Assembly (NCBI RefSeq): GCF_001907695.1
Contig: NZ_KV880637.1
Span: forward strand, 1,550,001-1,614,000
From: Thalassospira sp. TSL5-1
GTDB taxonomy: Bacteria > Pseudomonadota > Alphaproteobacteria > Rhodospirillales > Thalassospiraceae
Reading direction: 5' to 3'
Length of the DNA stretch: 64,000 nucleotides
Part shown: one piece after another, positions 9,182 to 18,075 of the stretch
Numbering within the stretch: position 1 is the stretch's first letter
Layout: each line of letters begins with the position of its first letter
Program-made: the position numbers and the translations under genes
Notes under the pieces: generated by a model
Database searches by the model: none
Told to the model about the DNA's origin: nothing
What the model saw: only the letters and a program-made list of their open reading frames with translations

Positions 9182-9946
9182 ATGGGTAAGTTGGACAGGC
9201 GCCGTCGGGAAATTCTGGAAAAGGTAGCCGTTAGCGGTTTTATGACCATTGATGCACTGGCGACACATTTTGACGTTACCCCACAAACCATCCGTCGCGA
9301 TATTAATGAAATGGCCGAGGAGGGGCTGATTGCCCGCTATCATGGCGGGGCGGCAAGTCTTTCGACGACTGAAAATGCTGCCTATACGGACCGTCAGGTG
9401 CTTAATCTGGAGGCGAAGCGCAAGATCGCCCATCTGGTGGCCCGGCATATTCCCGAGGGGGCATCGCTTTTTATTAATATTGGGACGACGACCGAAGAAG
9501 TTGCGCGGGCTTTGTCCGATCACAAGAACCTTAAGATCATTACCAACAACCTGCATGTTGCCGAGATTTGCGCCGCCAATCCTGGCTTTGAGGTGATTAT
9601 TGCCGGGGGTGTAGTGCGGCAGCGTGACTTTGGCATTATCGGTGAAGCGACAATTGATTTTATCAGCCAGTTCAAGGTTGATTACGCCATTATCGGCATT
9701 TCGGGTGTCGATGAAGATGGCAGCCTGATGGATTTTGACTATCGCGAAGTGCGTGTCGCCCGTGCCATCATTTCCAATTCCCGACAGACATTCCTGTGCA
9801 CCGATATTTCCAAATTCGGCCGACGCGCAATGGTCCGCCTGGGCCACCTTTCAGAGGTAGACGCCCTTTTTACCGATATTGCCCCCGGAAAATCGTGGGA
9901 AGGCATTCTGGAACAGGCAGATTTATCGGTATATTGCGCAGATTAA
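9182..9946 (+). CDS. glpR: GlpR-like DeoR-family repressor
   Basis: A 254-residue DeoR-family repressor. The N-terminal HTH contains TIDALATHFDVTPQTIRRDI and the DeoR-type NEMAEEGLIARYHGGA; the C-terminal half is the sugar-phosphate sensor with IGTTTEEVARAL, NNLHVAEI, and IIGEATIDFISQFKVDYAI. This last stretch and the following GISGVDEDGSLMDFDY are strikingly close to glycerol-3-phosphate repressor GlpR, by recalled comparison with the enterobacterial protein. No glp genes are adjacent, so the regulon must be elsewhere or the name is only by similarity. The downstream gene converges with a 12-base gap and no terminator is apparent. Confidence 0.75.
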   Translation: MGKLDRRRREILEKVAVSGFMTIDALATHFDVTPQTIRRDINEMAEEGLIARYHGGAASLSTTENAAYTDRQVLNLEAKRKIAHLVARHIPEGASLFINIGTTTEEVARALSDHKNLKIITNNLHVAEICAANPGFEVIIAGGVVRQRDFGIIGEATIDFISQFKVDYAIIGISGVDEDGSLMDFDYREVRVARAIISNSRQTFLCTDISKFGRRAMVRLGHLSEVDALFTDIAPGKSWEGILEQADLSVYCAD

Positions 9947-9958
9947 AGACAAATCGCT

Positions 9959-10810
9959 TTAGGCCACGACATGGTGGCCACGGTTTCGTGTGCGCATGGA
10001 GATTGGCCCTTGGGATGATCCGTTGAGCATTTGTGTCAGATGGTCGTTGTGTGCGGCCGAGATTTCATCTTGCTTGCCATGCCAATAGATGCGTCCTTCG
10101 TGCATCATGGTCAGGAAATCATAACGGTGTTTGGCGATTTCCATATCGTTGGTCACGGTTATGACAGTGGTTTTCTGTTTTTTGGCGATGGTTTCAATCA
10201 TGTTTTCAATATGATTGGATAATACCGGGTCCAGACCCGCCGTCGGGTTATCGAGTAACAAAATTTCCGGATTGTTGGCAATGGCACGGGCAATGCCAAC
10301 GCGTTTTTGCATCCCGCCGGACAGGTCGGACGGGCGCAATACGGCACTGTCAGCATCCAGACCGACCAGACCTAACAGTTCAACGGCGCGATCCTTGGCC
10401 TGCTTGCGACTGAGAGTGCCATTTTCGATAAGCTGAAAACATACATTTTGCCAAATCGGCAAGCTGTCAAACAGGGCGTTTTGCTGAAACAGCATGCCAA
10501 TGCGATCCGACCAGTTTTCCTGGTTGTTGTCACTACTTTCGGTAATATCGACCCCATCGATCAGAACAGTGCCGCTATCGGCGCGATAAACGCCCGCCAG
10601 GCATTTCAACAAAACACTTTTGCCCGCAGCCGATGGTCCGATAATTGCCATTGTTTGTCCGCGATCAAGGGACAGGCTGACATTGTCCAGCGCGGTGTTT
10701 TCGCCAAATTTTTTGACCAGATTCTCAATTGCCAAAAAAGGCGACGTCGTGTTTGCCGGGCTTTGGGCTGTATCGTTGGGCAATGTCATGATGCAATCAG
10801 TGTTATTCAT
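9959..10810 (-). CDS. Orphan Mla/Ttg2A-like ABC ATPase with altered catalytic residues
   Basis: A 283-residue ABC ATPase of the MlaF (phospholipid/toluene-tolerance) type, expected at the inner-membrane face. It has Walker A GPSAAGKS (58-65), the Q-loop LFQQNALFDS (107-116) and ABC signature LSGGMQKR (163-170). Walker B reads EILLLDNPTAGLDP, so position 188 is Asn instead of the catalytic Glu, and the switch region reads VITVTND with Asn221 where a His is expected; both codons are AAC and the frame is intact. No MlaE, MlaD or MlaC partner is in the window. The protein may hydrolyse ATP slowly or work as a regulatory subunit. The start is uncertain between 10810 and 10789, as neither has a good ribosome site. 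Confidence 0.75.
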   Translation of the reverse strand: MNNTDCIMTLPNDTAQSPANTTSPFLAIENLVKKFGENTALDNVSLSLDRGQTMAIIGPSAAGKSVLLKCLAGVYRADSGTVLIDGVDITESSDNNQENWSDRIGMLFQQNALFDSLPIWQNVCFQLIENGTLSRKQAKDRAVELLGLVGLDADSAVLRPSDLSGGMQKRVGIARAIANNPEILLLDNPTAGLDPVLSNHIENMIETIAKKQKTTVITVTNDMEIAKHRYDFLTMMHEGRIYWHGKQDEISAAHNDHLTQMLNGSSQGPISMRTRNRGHHVVA

Positions 10811-10870
10811 AAAATGCTGGGGCGATAGTCGCTGCTTGGCGGGCAGGGTGCAAGGATGAAATGCGCAAAA

Positions 10871-10903
10871 AGAAAAACGGCCCCGAAATTATCGGAGCCG
10901 TTT
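10871..10903 (-). terminator. Terminator of the aap operon
   Basis: A 12-bp stem with one mismatch (10875-10886 with 10892-10903) around AATTA, followed on the minus strand by TTTTTC. It lies just past the aapP stop at 10928. Confidence 0.8.
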
Positions 10904-10927
10904 AGCCGTTTAAAGCCAGAATTGTGC

Positions 10928-11710
10928 CTAGTGCGACAGAATTTGGCTTAGGAACAGTTTGGTGCGTTCACTTTTCGGATTGGCAAAGAAAGCATGGGGT
11001 TCGCCCATTTCAACAATCTCACCGGCATCCATGAAAACAACGCGGTCGGCCACTTCTTTGGCAAAGCCCATTTCGTGCGTCACGCACAGCATGGTCATGC
11101 CTTCTTTTGCCAGTTCAACCATCACGTCGAGAACTTCCTTGACCATTTCCGGGTCAAGGGCCGAGGTCGGCTCGTCAAACAGCATGATTTTTGGCTGCAT
11201 GCACAGGGATCGTGCAATGGCAACGCGCTGCTGTTGTCCGCCTGAAAGCTGGCCCGGATATTTATGGGCCTGTTCGCCAATGCGAACACGTTCCAGGTAG
11301 TGCATGGCAAGCTCGACGGCTTCCTTTTTCGGAGTTTTGCGAACCCAGATGGGGGCCAGGGTCAGGTTTTCCAACACGGTCATGTGCGGAAAAAGGTTGA
11401 AGTGCTGGAACACCATGCAGACTTCGCGGCGGACGGCCTCGATGTTTTTGACATCATCCCCCAAAAGGATGCCATCAACCGTGATTTCGCCGGTTTGATA
11501 GGCTTCCAGACGGTTCAGGCAGCGAATAAGGGTCGATTTACCCGAACCAGACGGGCCGCAAATGACGATACGCTCACCTTTGCGAACGGTCAGGTCCACA
11601 TCTTTGAGGACGTGGAAGTTACCATACCATTTGTTTGCCTTGCTAATGGTAATCACGTCTTCATCGGATGGCGGCGGAGCAACATTTTTGTTGAGTTCAG
11701 TAGCATTCAT
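10928..11710 (-). CDS. aapP: General L-amino-acid ABC transporter ATPase AapP
   Basis: A 260-residue polar-amino-acid ABC ATPase. Walker A is GPSGSGKST, the Q-loop [17 protein letters not shown], the signature [15 protein letters not shown], Walker [14 protein letters not shown] and the switch His in [15 protein letters not shown]. The [10 protein letters not shown] and HFNLFPH motifs are typical of the GlnQ/AapP group. It is the last gene of aapJQMP, with GGAGAGAGG ahead of the ATG, and ends at a terminator. It should drive uptake of a broad set of L-amino acids, as in the Rhizobium Aap system. Confidence 0.92.
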   Translation of the reverse strand: MNATELNKNVAPPPSDEDVITISKANKWYGNFHVLKDVDLTVRKGERIVICGPSGSGKSTLIRCLNRLEAYQTGEITVDGILLGDDVKNIEAVRREVCMVFQHFNLFPHMTVLENLTLAPIWVRKTPKKEAVELAMHYLERVRIGEQAHKYPGQLSGGQQQRVAIARSLCMQPKIMLFDEPTSALDPEMVKEVLDVMVELAKEGMTMLCVTHEMGFAKEVADRVVFMDAGEIVEMGEPHAFFANPKSERTKLFLSQILSH

Positions 11711-11728
11711 TTTGTTTTTCCTCTCTCC

Positions 11729-12832
11729 TCACCGGCGCTCGCCTTTGCGCAATTCTTTTTCAAGATATGCGGAATAGCGGGCCATCGAGTAACAGATCAG
11801 GAAGAAGATCGCCGCTGCGAACGCGTAACCTTCGACATAATATTTGGTCCAGGCCGGATCACTGCGCAGGGCCAGCTTTACCGCACCAAGAAGGTCAAAC
11901 AGGCCAATGATGACAACCAGGGTTGTATCCTTGAACATCGAGATAAAGCTGTTGACCGTTGGCGGAATAACCAGACGCAGTGCCTGCGGCAGAATGATCA
12001 GACGCATGGACTGCCAGTAAGACAGGCCAAGGCTGTCACCGGCTTCGAACTGTCCTCGGGGAACGGCCTGCAAACCACCCCGAAAAACCTCGGCGAGGTA
12101 GGCCGCGGTAAACAGGATGATCCCGATCTGGGCACGCAAAAGTTTGTCGATGGAGACGCCTTCCGGCAAAAACAGCGGGAACATGACAGATGCCATGAAC
12201 AACACCGTAATGAGCGGGACACCACGAATGACTTCGATATAAACAACCGAAATGGTTTTGATTGCCGGCATGTCCGACTGACGGCCAAGAGCCAGCAGCA
12301 GGCCAAGCGGAAAGGCAAAGACAATCCCGATTGTCGAGAGGATCAGGGTGAGCGGCAAGCCACCCCAGGAGCTGTTCTGAACATAGGTGAGGCCCAACAT
12401 GCCCCCCCACATCAGAATGGCAATCGCCGGAATGCCAAGAACCCACATCGGCAAAACAAATTTTTGCAGGCGCGGATATTTGACACTTGCCAGGCTTGCG
12501 ACAATGACACCCAGCAAAATGATCATCGCCAGCAACGGCCGCCATTGCTCGCTATAGGGATAAACCCCGAAAAGGATCAAGCGCAAATTGGCGTTGACAA
12601 AACCCCAGCAGGCTCCGCTGACGGCTCGGCAGGCCTCAATGGTGGGGGTCAATGTGGCATTGACAAAGGCCCACTCAAAAATGGGCGGTACAATCCATGC
12701 CACAAAGGCGACGGCAAGAAGTGTCAAGATCGAGTTGAACCAGCTGTTAAACAGGTTCTTGTGCACCCAGGTGATCGCGCGCCGGCTGACAGTGCCGCTT
12801 GGACCTGGTGGTAGTTGGGTACTGGTTGCCAT
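11729..12832 (-). CDS. aapM: General L-amino-acid ABC transporter permease AapM
   Basis: A 367-residue His/Glu/Gln-type permease, one of the two membrane subunits of the Aap importer. The N-terminal third is the extended region seen in AapM (residues 1-140, several hydrophobic spans), followed by the binding-protein-dependent permease core with the EAA-type loop EVFRGGLQAVPRGQFEAGDSLGLSYWQSM. The ATG follows the aapQ stop by one base (TAACATG) and uses GGAGAGG in the end of aapQ, indicating translational coupling. Confidence 0.92.
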   Translation of the reverse strand: MATSTQLPPGPSGTVSRRAITWVHKNLFNSWFNSILTLLAVAFVAWIVPPIFEWAFVNATLTPTIEACRAVSGACWGFVNANLRLILFGVYPYSEQWRPLLAMIILLGVIVASLASVKYPRLQKFVLPMWVLGIPAIAILMWGGMLGLTYVQNSSWGGLPLTLILSTIGIVFAFPLGLLLALGRQSDMPAIKTISVVYIEVIRGVPLITVLFMASVMFPLFLPEGVSIDKLLRAQIGIILFTAAYLAEVFRGGLQAVPRGQFEAGDSLGLSYWQSMRLIILPQALRLVIPPTVNSFISMFKDTTLVVIIGLFDLLGAVKLALRSDPAWTKYYVEGYAFAAAIFFLICYSMARYSAYLEKELRKGERR

Positions 12833-12833
12833 G

Positions 12834-14030
12834 TTACCTCTCCACCAATGCCATTTTTTTGTTAAACCAGTTCATGAACAAAGACGTGATCAGGCTCAGG
12901 CCAAGATAAACAGCCATATAGATCGAGATTGCCTCGATTGCCTGACCGGTCTGGTTCATGGTGGTGTTCGATACCGAAACCAGGTCCGGATAGCCGACAG
13001 CAACAGCAAGCGAGCTGTTTTTGGTCAGGTTGAGATACTGGTTGGTTAGCGGCGGAATGGCGACACGCATGGATTGCGGCAGAATGATTTTCCGCAAGGA
13101 AACCGAACGTTTCAGACCAAGACTGTCAGCCGCTTCCCACTGACCGCTTGGAACGGCCTGGATACCGGAGCGAACGACTTCCGCAACATAGGTTGACGTA
13201 TAGACTGTCAGACCAATGAGAACGGCAAGAAATTCGGGCGAAATATTATAGCCGCCCTGGATATTGAACCCCTTTAGTTTTGGGATATCCATTGCAGTTG
13301 GTGCACCGCCTGCAAGATAGGCGACCAGAACCAGGCCGACAAAAATACCGATACTGGCCCAGAAAACAGGGAAGGGCTGCCCGGTGGCATCCAAACGTTT
13401 GTCGGCCCATTTCTTCATGAAATAGATGATGACAAACGCCAGAATGGCGGCAATTCCCATGAATTCATAGGCATTGTCGGCCACGGGAACCGGAACATAG
13501 ATGCCACGATTGGTCATCAGAACATCGGGAATGGGTTGCAGCGCATTTCGCGCGGCAGGAAATGCACCCGGAATGATGGCGTACCAGAAGAAAAGCTGAA
13601 GCAGAACCGGAATATTCCGGAATGTCTCGACATAGACCGTTGCAAGTTTGCGTACGATCCAGTTCGATGAAAGGCGGGCAATACCAAAGATTGTGCCAAT
13701 GATAGTGCACAGAACAATGCCGAGAAACGCGACCTTGACGGTATTAAGCAAGCCGACAATGAGCGCCGTTGCATAATTGCTTTTCGGCGTATAGTCGATC
13801 ATGCTTTCGCTGATCCCGAACGATGCTTCCAGGTCAAGGAAGCCAAAACCGGTTGAGATGTTTTGTCGTTCCAGGTTGTCCAGGGTATTGGAAACCAGAT
13901 ACCAGCCAGCCAATATGACAAGTCCGATCGCGACGATCTGATAAATTACAGCGCGAACGTTTTCGTCATTCAGGTAATCGGCGAGGCCTTTGGAACGGAC
14001 ACCCCCCGGGGCCTGTTGAGTTTTACTCAT
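12834..14030 (-). CDS. aapQ: General L-amino-acid ABC transporter permease AapQ
   Basis: A 398-residue permease partner of AapM, near the roughly 400 residues of Rhizobium AapQ. It has a long N-terminal membrane region including a periplasmic insertion (about residues 75-100 and 175-265) and the conserved core loop EVVRSGIQAVPSGQWEAADSLGLKRSVSL, which resembles the corresponding AapM loop as expected of a paralogous pair. TGAGGGACAG before the ATG is a strong ribosome site. A hairpin separates it from aapJ upstream, probably lowering its expression relative to the binding protein. Confidence 0.92.
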   Translation of the reverse strand: MSKTQQAPGGVRSKGLADYLNDENVRAVIYQIVAIGLVILAGWYLVSNTLDNLERQNISTGFGFLDLEASFGISESMIDYTPKSNYATALIVGLLNTVKVAFLGIVLCTIIGTIFGIARLSSNWIVRKLATVYVETFRNIPVLLQLFFWYAIIPGAFPAARNALQPIPDVLMTNRGIYVPVPVADNAYEFMGIAAILAFVIIYFMKKWADKRLDATGQPFPVFWASIGIFVGLVLVAYLAGGAPTAMDIPKLKGFNIQGGYNISPEFLAVLIGLTVYTSTYVAEVVRSGIQAVPSGQWEAADSLGLKRSVSLRKIILPQSMRVAIPPLTNQYLNLTKNSSLAVAVGYPDLVSVSNTTMNQTGQAIEAISIYMAVYLGLSLITSLFMNWFNKKMALVER

Positions 14031-14076
14031 CTGTCCCTCAGGTGTAGATTGTATCCAATATGCAGAAGCTGTAACG

Positions 14077-14115
14077 AAAAGCTCCGCCCCGGCAAGGAAG
14101 GCCAGCGGGCGGAGC
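14077..14115 (-). terminator. Partial terminator/attenuating hairpin between aapJ and aapQ
   Basis: A perfect 9-bp GC-rich stem (14081-14089 with 14107-14115) followed on the minus strand by TTTTCG. It sits in the 111-base gap after aapJ. Leaky hairpins here usually let the binding protein be made in excess over the membrane subunits. Confidence 0.7.
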
Positions 14116-14141
14116 TCATTCGTCTACGAAGGCCTGTACGA

Positions 14142-15161
14142 TTAACGGACCGGCAAAGCGTACTGCAGACCACCGTCGGTCCACAAAGCATTCAGACCAC
14201 GTTCAAGGCCCAGCTTTGCAGTTACGTTGGCTTTGTAGCTTTCGCCGTAATTGCCAACCTGTTTGACGATGCGGTAAGCCCATTCTTCGTCAACGCCAAG
14301 AGCTTCGCCCATACCCGGGGAGACGCCCAGCAGACGCTGGATGCTCGGGTTTTCGCTCTTTTTCATGTCGTCAACATTTTCGCTGTTAACGCCAAGTTCT
14401 TCGGCTTCGATCATCGCCATCAGCGACCAGCGAACCAGATCCGCCCACTGATCGTCACCCTGTGCGACAGCCGGACCAAGCGGTTCTTTGGAAATGATTT
14501 CCGGCAGAATCACATAGTCATCCGGGTTCGGAGCCATCGTCTGGCGAACAGACGCCAGACCAGAAGCATCGGTGGTGTACACGTCGCAACGGCCAGCAAA
14601 GAAGGCAGCCGTGGTTTCGTTGATGTTTTCGATAACAACCGGCTCGAAGCTCATGCCCTTGGCACGGAAATAGTCGGCCAGGTTCAGTTCGGTGGTTGTG
14701 CCCGGTTCAACACAGACGGTTGCGCCGTCCAGTTCGGTTGCGTGGGAAACACCAAGAGCTTTCGGGACCAGGAAGCCCTGGCCGTCATAGTAGTTAACGC
14801 CGCCGAAGGTCAGACCCAGTTTTGCGTCACGGGTCAGAGTCCAGGTGGTGTTACGCGACAGGATGTCGATTTCGCCAGATTGCAGAGCGGTGAAACGCTG
14901 TGCTGCAGTCATCGGAGTGTACTGAACCTTTTCAGCATCGCCCAGAAGTGCTGCGGCTACGGCGCGGCAAACATCAACGTCAAGGCCTTCCCATTTGCCT
15001 TCCGAATTTGCAGCCGAGAAACCCGGAAGACCGGTATTCACGCCGCACTGAACGAAACCTTTGGCCTTGATGCCGTCAACGACAGCGCCTGCATGGGCGT
15101 TGTTTGCGGCAATGGCAGCAACAGACATTGCGCCAGCGGCCAGGATCGTTTTCATTTTCAT
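14142..15161 (-). CDS. aapJ: General L-amino-acid periplasmic binding protein AapJ
   Basis: A 339-residue periplasmic binding protein. A signal peptide ending NAHA precedes the mature AGAVVDGIKAKGFVQCGVNTG; the family stretches GFSAANSEGKWEGLDVDVCRA, ILSRNTTWTLTRD and VVIENINETTAAFFAGRCD are all present and typical of AapJ/BztA. GAGGGAG precedes ATG 15161 by about eight bases; an ATG two codons later is an alternative. First gene of aapJQMP. Upstream is a 533-base gap with three inverted repeats. Confidence 0.93.
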   Translation of the reverse strand: MKMKTILAAGAMSVAAIAANNAHAGAVVDGIKAKGFVQCGVNTGLPGFSAANSEGKWEGLDVDVCRAVAAALLGDAEKVQYTPMTAAQRFTALQSGEIDILSRNTTWTLTRDAKLGLTFGGVNYYDGQGFLVPKALGVSHATELDGATVCVEPGTTTELNLADYFRAKGMSFEPVVIENINETTAAFFAGRCDVYTTDASGLASVRQTMAPNPDDYVILPEIISKEPLGPAVAQGDDQWADLVRWSLMAMIEAEELGVNSENVDDMKKSENPSIQRLLGVSPGMGEALGVDEEWAYRIVKQVGNYGESYKANVTAKLGLERGLNALWTDGGLQYALPVR

Positions 15162-15225
15162 TTATTAGCTCCCTCATTAGCAAAGCATCTTTAACGGCTT
15201 TGGTAACTTCTATGCCACCCCAGAC

Positions 15226-15240
15226 ATGCCAAATTGGCAT
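15226..15240. promoter_or_regulatory. 15-bp palindrome upstream of aapJ
   Basis: ATGCCAA-A-TTGGCAT is a perfect inverted repeat 65 bases before the aapJ start. It could be an operator or fold in the 5' leader; no matching site was noticed elsewhere in the window. Confidence 0.45.
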
Positions 15241-15247
15241 ATCTGTC

Positions 15248-15267
15248 CTGTCCTTTTGTAAGGACAG
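15248..15267. promoter_or_regulatory. Hairpin/inverted repeat CTGTCCTT-N4-AAGGACAG upstream of aapJ
   Basis: Perfect 8-bp arms with a four-base TTGT loop, eight bases beyond the 15226-15240 palindrome. It could be an RNA hairpin in the aapJ leader or a protein site. No T-run follows on the minus strand, so it is not an obvious terminator. Confidence 0.45.
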
Positions 15268-15441
15268 CCAAATTAAGGAATTTTCGGACCATATGTGTCA
15301 AGAGTGAAAAATGGTTGGGGCGATTTCGCCACAGCAACATTTGGCCTAAATGGAGATTTTTTGCGTAATCAAATTAGCCCAAAAAAAATATGTGTAATTA
15401 TTCAATTCAATTTATTAATTTGATATCAATACCTTAGGTTC

Positions 15442-15457
15442 TTGACCTTTTGGTCAG
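15442..15457. promoter_or_regulatory. Second copy of the TTGACC-N4-GGTCA(A) palindrome
   Basis: TTGACCTTTTGGTCAG, the reverse complement of the lysR/liv element at 7922-7937 apart from the last base. It lies 281 bases upstream of aapJ in an AT-rich stretch, suggesting that one regulator touches both importer operons. Confidence 0.5.
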
Positions 15458-15630
15458 GTTTGTTGGCGGGATTTGCACTATTTTTTTTTCAACGCAACGT
15501 GGTATGTGCAAAAAAAATGCAAAAATTTCATTTGTTTAAAATTTCACCTCCGCTGCGGCGCGGAATCGAAACCAGCCATTGAAAGATGTTTGCAGCGTTC
15601 CCGAAAGCTGCGTTTTTCAACATTTCGGAT

Positions 15631-15662
15631 AAAAAAACGGCCCCCTTGATGAGGGAGCCGTT
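15631..15662 (-). terminator. Terminator of acetoacetyl-CoA synthetase gene
   Basis: Stem AACGGC-C-CCC paired with GGG-A-GCCGTT (15637-15662) with seven A residues on its plus-strand left side, giving a TTTTTTT tail in the minus-strand transcript just after the aacS stop at 15695. Confidence 0.8.
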
Positions 15663-15694
15663 CGCAATCAGGATGAATTGTTGCAGTGCAATGT

Positions 15695-17647
15695 CTAGTT
15701 TTGAAGAATTTCCAGATCGGCGTAAAGATCAAGTGCTTCCGGATTTGCCAGCGCCTCCTGATTCTTTACCTTTCGGCCATGAACAACATCGCGTACCGCA
15801 AGTTCGGTTATTTTGCCCGACTTGGTGCGCGGAATATCATCAACTGCAACGATTTTTGCCGGTACATGGCGCGGGGTACAATTGTTTCTGATCTGTTTCT
15901 TGATCCGGTCTATCAGGGCGTCATCCAGAACGACATTCGGGCTTAGAACGACAAAAAGGACGACACGCACATCATTATCCCATTCCTGGCCGATAACGAT
16001 GGATTCCTGGATTTCGGGTAGTTTTTCGACCTGGCGATAAATTTCTGCGGTACCAATGCGCACGCCACCCGGGTTAAGGGTCGCATCGGATCGCCCATAA
16101 ATAACCATGCCGCCTTCATCATCAAGTTCGACATAGTCACCGTGGCACCAGACATTGGGGAATCGGTCAAAATAGGCATCATGATAGCGTTTACCGTCGG
16201 GATCATTCCAGAAACCAACAGGCATGGACGGGAAGGGGGCTGTGCAAACCAGTTCGCCTTTCTGGTTAAGGACAGGCTTTGCATCATCGTCATAGACATT
16301 TACAGCCAACCCCAGGGCGCGGGTTTGAATAACACCGCGACGTACAGGCAGGACCGGACTTGCCAGCACAAAACAGCCCAGAATGTCAGTCCCGCCGGAA
16401 ATGGATGCCAGGTGGATGTCTTCTTTTATATCGCGATAGACATAATCGAAACTTTCCGGTGCCAGCGGCGAGCCGGTTGACGTCATGGCCCGCACTGTGG
16501 AGAGGTCATGTGTTTCGCGGGGTTTGAGTTCCGCCTTGGCAAGGGCATCGATATATTTGGCCGAGGTTCCAAACAGTGTCATGCCTTCGGCATCGGCATA
16601 ATCAAACAGAATGTTACCGTTGGGATAGAAGGGAGAGCCATCATACAGCAACAGAGTTGCCTCGGCGGCGAGCCCGCCCATCAGCCAGTTCCACATCATC
16701 CAGCCGCAGGTCGTAAAGTAAAAAACGCGATCGCCGGATGCAACGTCACAGTGCATAAGATGTTCGGAAACCTGCTTTAAAAGCGTGCCGCCAGTGCCGT
16801 GCACAATACATTTCGGCTTGCCGGTGGTACCCGAGGAGAACATGACATAAAGCGGGTGATTAAACGCTACCCGTTCAAATTCGATTTTTTTCGCATCAAA
16901 GCGGCCAGTATAATCTGCATAGGAAACAGCACTGCGAATGCCGGTGCTGTTTATGCCGTCAAAGGCATAGGGAACGATCACAACTGTTTCGATGGCGGGA
17001 ATGCGATCGACGATGTCTTTGACCTTTTCACGGATGTCATGGCTTTTGCCGTTATAATAGTAGCCATCTACCGTGATCATGACCTTGGGTTCGATCTGGC
17101 CAAAGCGATCTTCGACACCCTGAACGCCAAAATCTGGCGAGGCCGATGACCATGTGGCACCAATCGCCGCCGTGGCAAGCATCGCAACCACTGTTTCGGG
17201 CATATTGGGCATATAGCCGCAAACGCGGTCGCCCTTTGTTACACCTTGCGCCCGGAGGGCTTGCGAAAACTTTGATACCGCAATATTCAGGTCGCACCAC
17301 GACATCCGGGTTTTGACCTTGTCTTCCCCCCAAAAAACCAGGGCATCGCTGTGATCATCCCGTCGCAGCAGATTTTCGGCAAAATTCAATCGGGCATCAG
17401 GGAAAAATTTGGCCCCGGGCATTTGATGCGGGTTCTCCAGCACCGTATCGCCCCAGGTTTCGGCTTTCAGCCCGGCATATTCGATCAACGCTGGCCAGAA
17501 AGCCTGCATCTCGCGGACCGACCAGTCATAAAGGTCAACGAAATTTTCCAGTCGCAGGTCATTTCGGTTGTTCAGCCATTCACGAAAACGCGTCACATTG
17601 GCGTTTTGAATGCGTTCCGGGCTTGGTTGCCAAAGAATGTCCGTCAT
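15695..17647 (-). CDS. aacS: Acetoacetyl-CoA synthetase (acetoacetate-CoA ligase)
   Basis: A 650-residue AMP-forming ligase that activates acetoacetate to acetoacetyl-CoA, linking ketone-body or PHB turnover to central metabolism. Visible are the N-terminal AacS-type segment with [20 protein letters not shown], the P-loop [32 protein letters not shown], the adenylation motif [10 protein letters not shown], and the C-terminal catalytic Lys region [12 protein letters not shown]. The start is ATG 17647, not the longer frame from 17740: it has GAGG about nine bases upstream, and 650 residues is the usual family length. The downstream stem-loop ends the unit. A palindrome lies 122 bases upstream. 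Propionyl- or acetyl-CoA synthetases share motifs, but the N-terminal region favours AacS. Confidence 0.9.
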   Translation of the reverse strand: MTDILWQPSPERIQNANVTRFREWLNNRNDLRLENFVDLYDWSVREMQAFWPALIEYAGLKAETWGDTVLENPHQMPGAKFFPDARLNFAENLLRRDDHSDALVFWGEDKVKTRMSWCDLNIAVSKFSQALRAQGVTKGDRVCGYMPNMPETVVAMLATAAIGATWSSASPDFGVQGVEDRFGQIEPKVMITVDGYYYNGKSHDIREKVKDIVDRIPAIETVVIVPYAFDGINSTGIRSAVSYADYTGRFDAKKIEFERVAFNHPLYVMFSSGTTGKPKCIVHGTGGTLLKQVSEHLMHCDVASGDRVFYFTTCGWMMWNWLMGGLAAEATLLLYDGSPFYPNGNILFDYADAEGMTLFGTSAKYIDALAKAELKPRETHDLSTVRAMTSTGSPLAPESFDYVYRDIKEDIHLASISGGTDILGCFVLASPVLPVRRGVIQTRALGLAVNVYDDDAKPVLNQKGELVCTAPFPSMPVGFWNDPDGKRYHDAYFDRFPNVWCHGDYVELDDEGGMVIYGRSDATLNPGGVRIGTAEIYRQVEKLPEIQESIVIGQEWDNDVRVVLFVVLSPNVVLDDALIDRIKKQIRNNCTPRHVPAKIVAVDDIPRTKSGKITELAVRDVVHGRKVKNQEALANPEALDLYADLEILQN

Positions 17648-18075
17648 CGTCGATACCTCTGTTTCCTGCGTCGATGTTGTTATCTGTTTTCGGGAGCCAC
17701 GGTGGTGTTGTCTTTGTCTAATTCGGTATGACCCTACCACTTTTTACGTCGAAATATGCTGCGCGGCAAGAATAGTACTATTGCAATGCCAAATAACGCC
17801 CTGGAAAGATTGTTTTCCGAGAACAAACTTGGCGATATTTTTTGATTAGGTATTTGATTTTAAGTGATTTTGCACTTTTGAGCGCAATGTTTTTTCCAAG
17901 TTAGGAAGTAGGGCTATATGGGCAGGTTCGCAACGGGGATGGTGCGATGAGGGCTGCAAACCATGAAATAAAAACGTTCCCGGCGCGCTCTGGCTTTAAT
18001 GCTGTGGCATGAATGACTTGCGCTTGGGGAGCGGGGCGTTAAGCTGCGGACAATTATTGTTTGCGGAGTTTCGAC
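17648..18075. other. aacS/moaB divergent intergenic region
   Basis: 428 bases without a convincing gene. It contains the aacS ribosome site, the AATAGTACTATT palindrome and an AT-rich patch at 17830-17900 before the moaB ribosome site at 18065. Confidence 0.55.
17769..17780. promoter_or_regulatory. Palindrome AATAGTACTATT upstream of aacS
   Basis: A perfect 12-bp palindrome 122 bases before the aacS start, within the 428-base gap between aacS and moaB. Position and symmetry suit an operator; the regulator is unknown. Confidence 0.4.

Larger units (their letters stand above)
15162..15694. other. aapJ upstream region
   Basis: 533 bases with no credible gene. From aapJ outwards: the ribosome site, two inverted repeats (15226-15267), an AT-rich block (about 15290-15560) containing the TTGACC palindrome, then the aacS terminator. 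Confidence 0.6.

Noticed and set aside
11264-12814. A 516-codon plus-strand frame across aapP and aapM
   Set aside because: Composition is rich in His, Asn, Gln and Arg as expected of an antisense shadow of membrane-protein genes. The real aap genes on the minus strand carry clear family motifs.
15471-15486. A possible sigma-54 promoter GGCGGGATTTGCAC upstream of aapJ
   Set aside because: The GG to GC spacing is 10 instead of 12 bases, and the orientation is opposite to aapJ.
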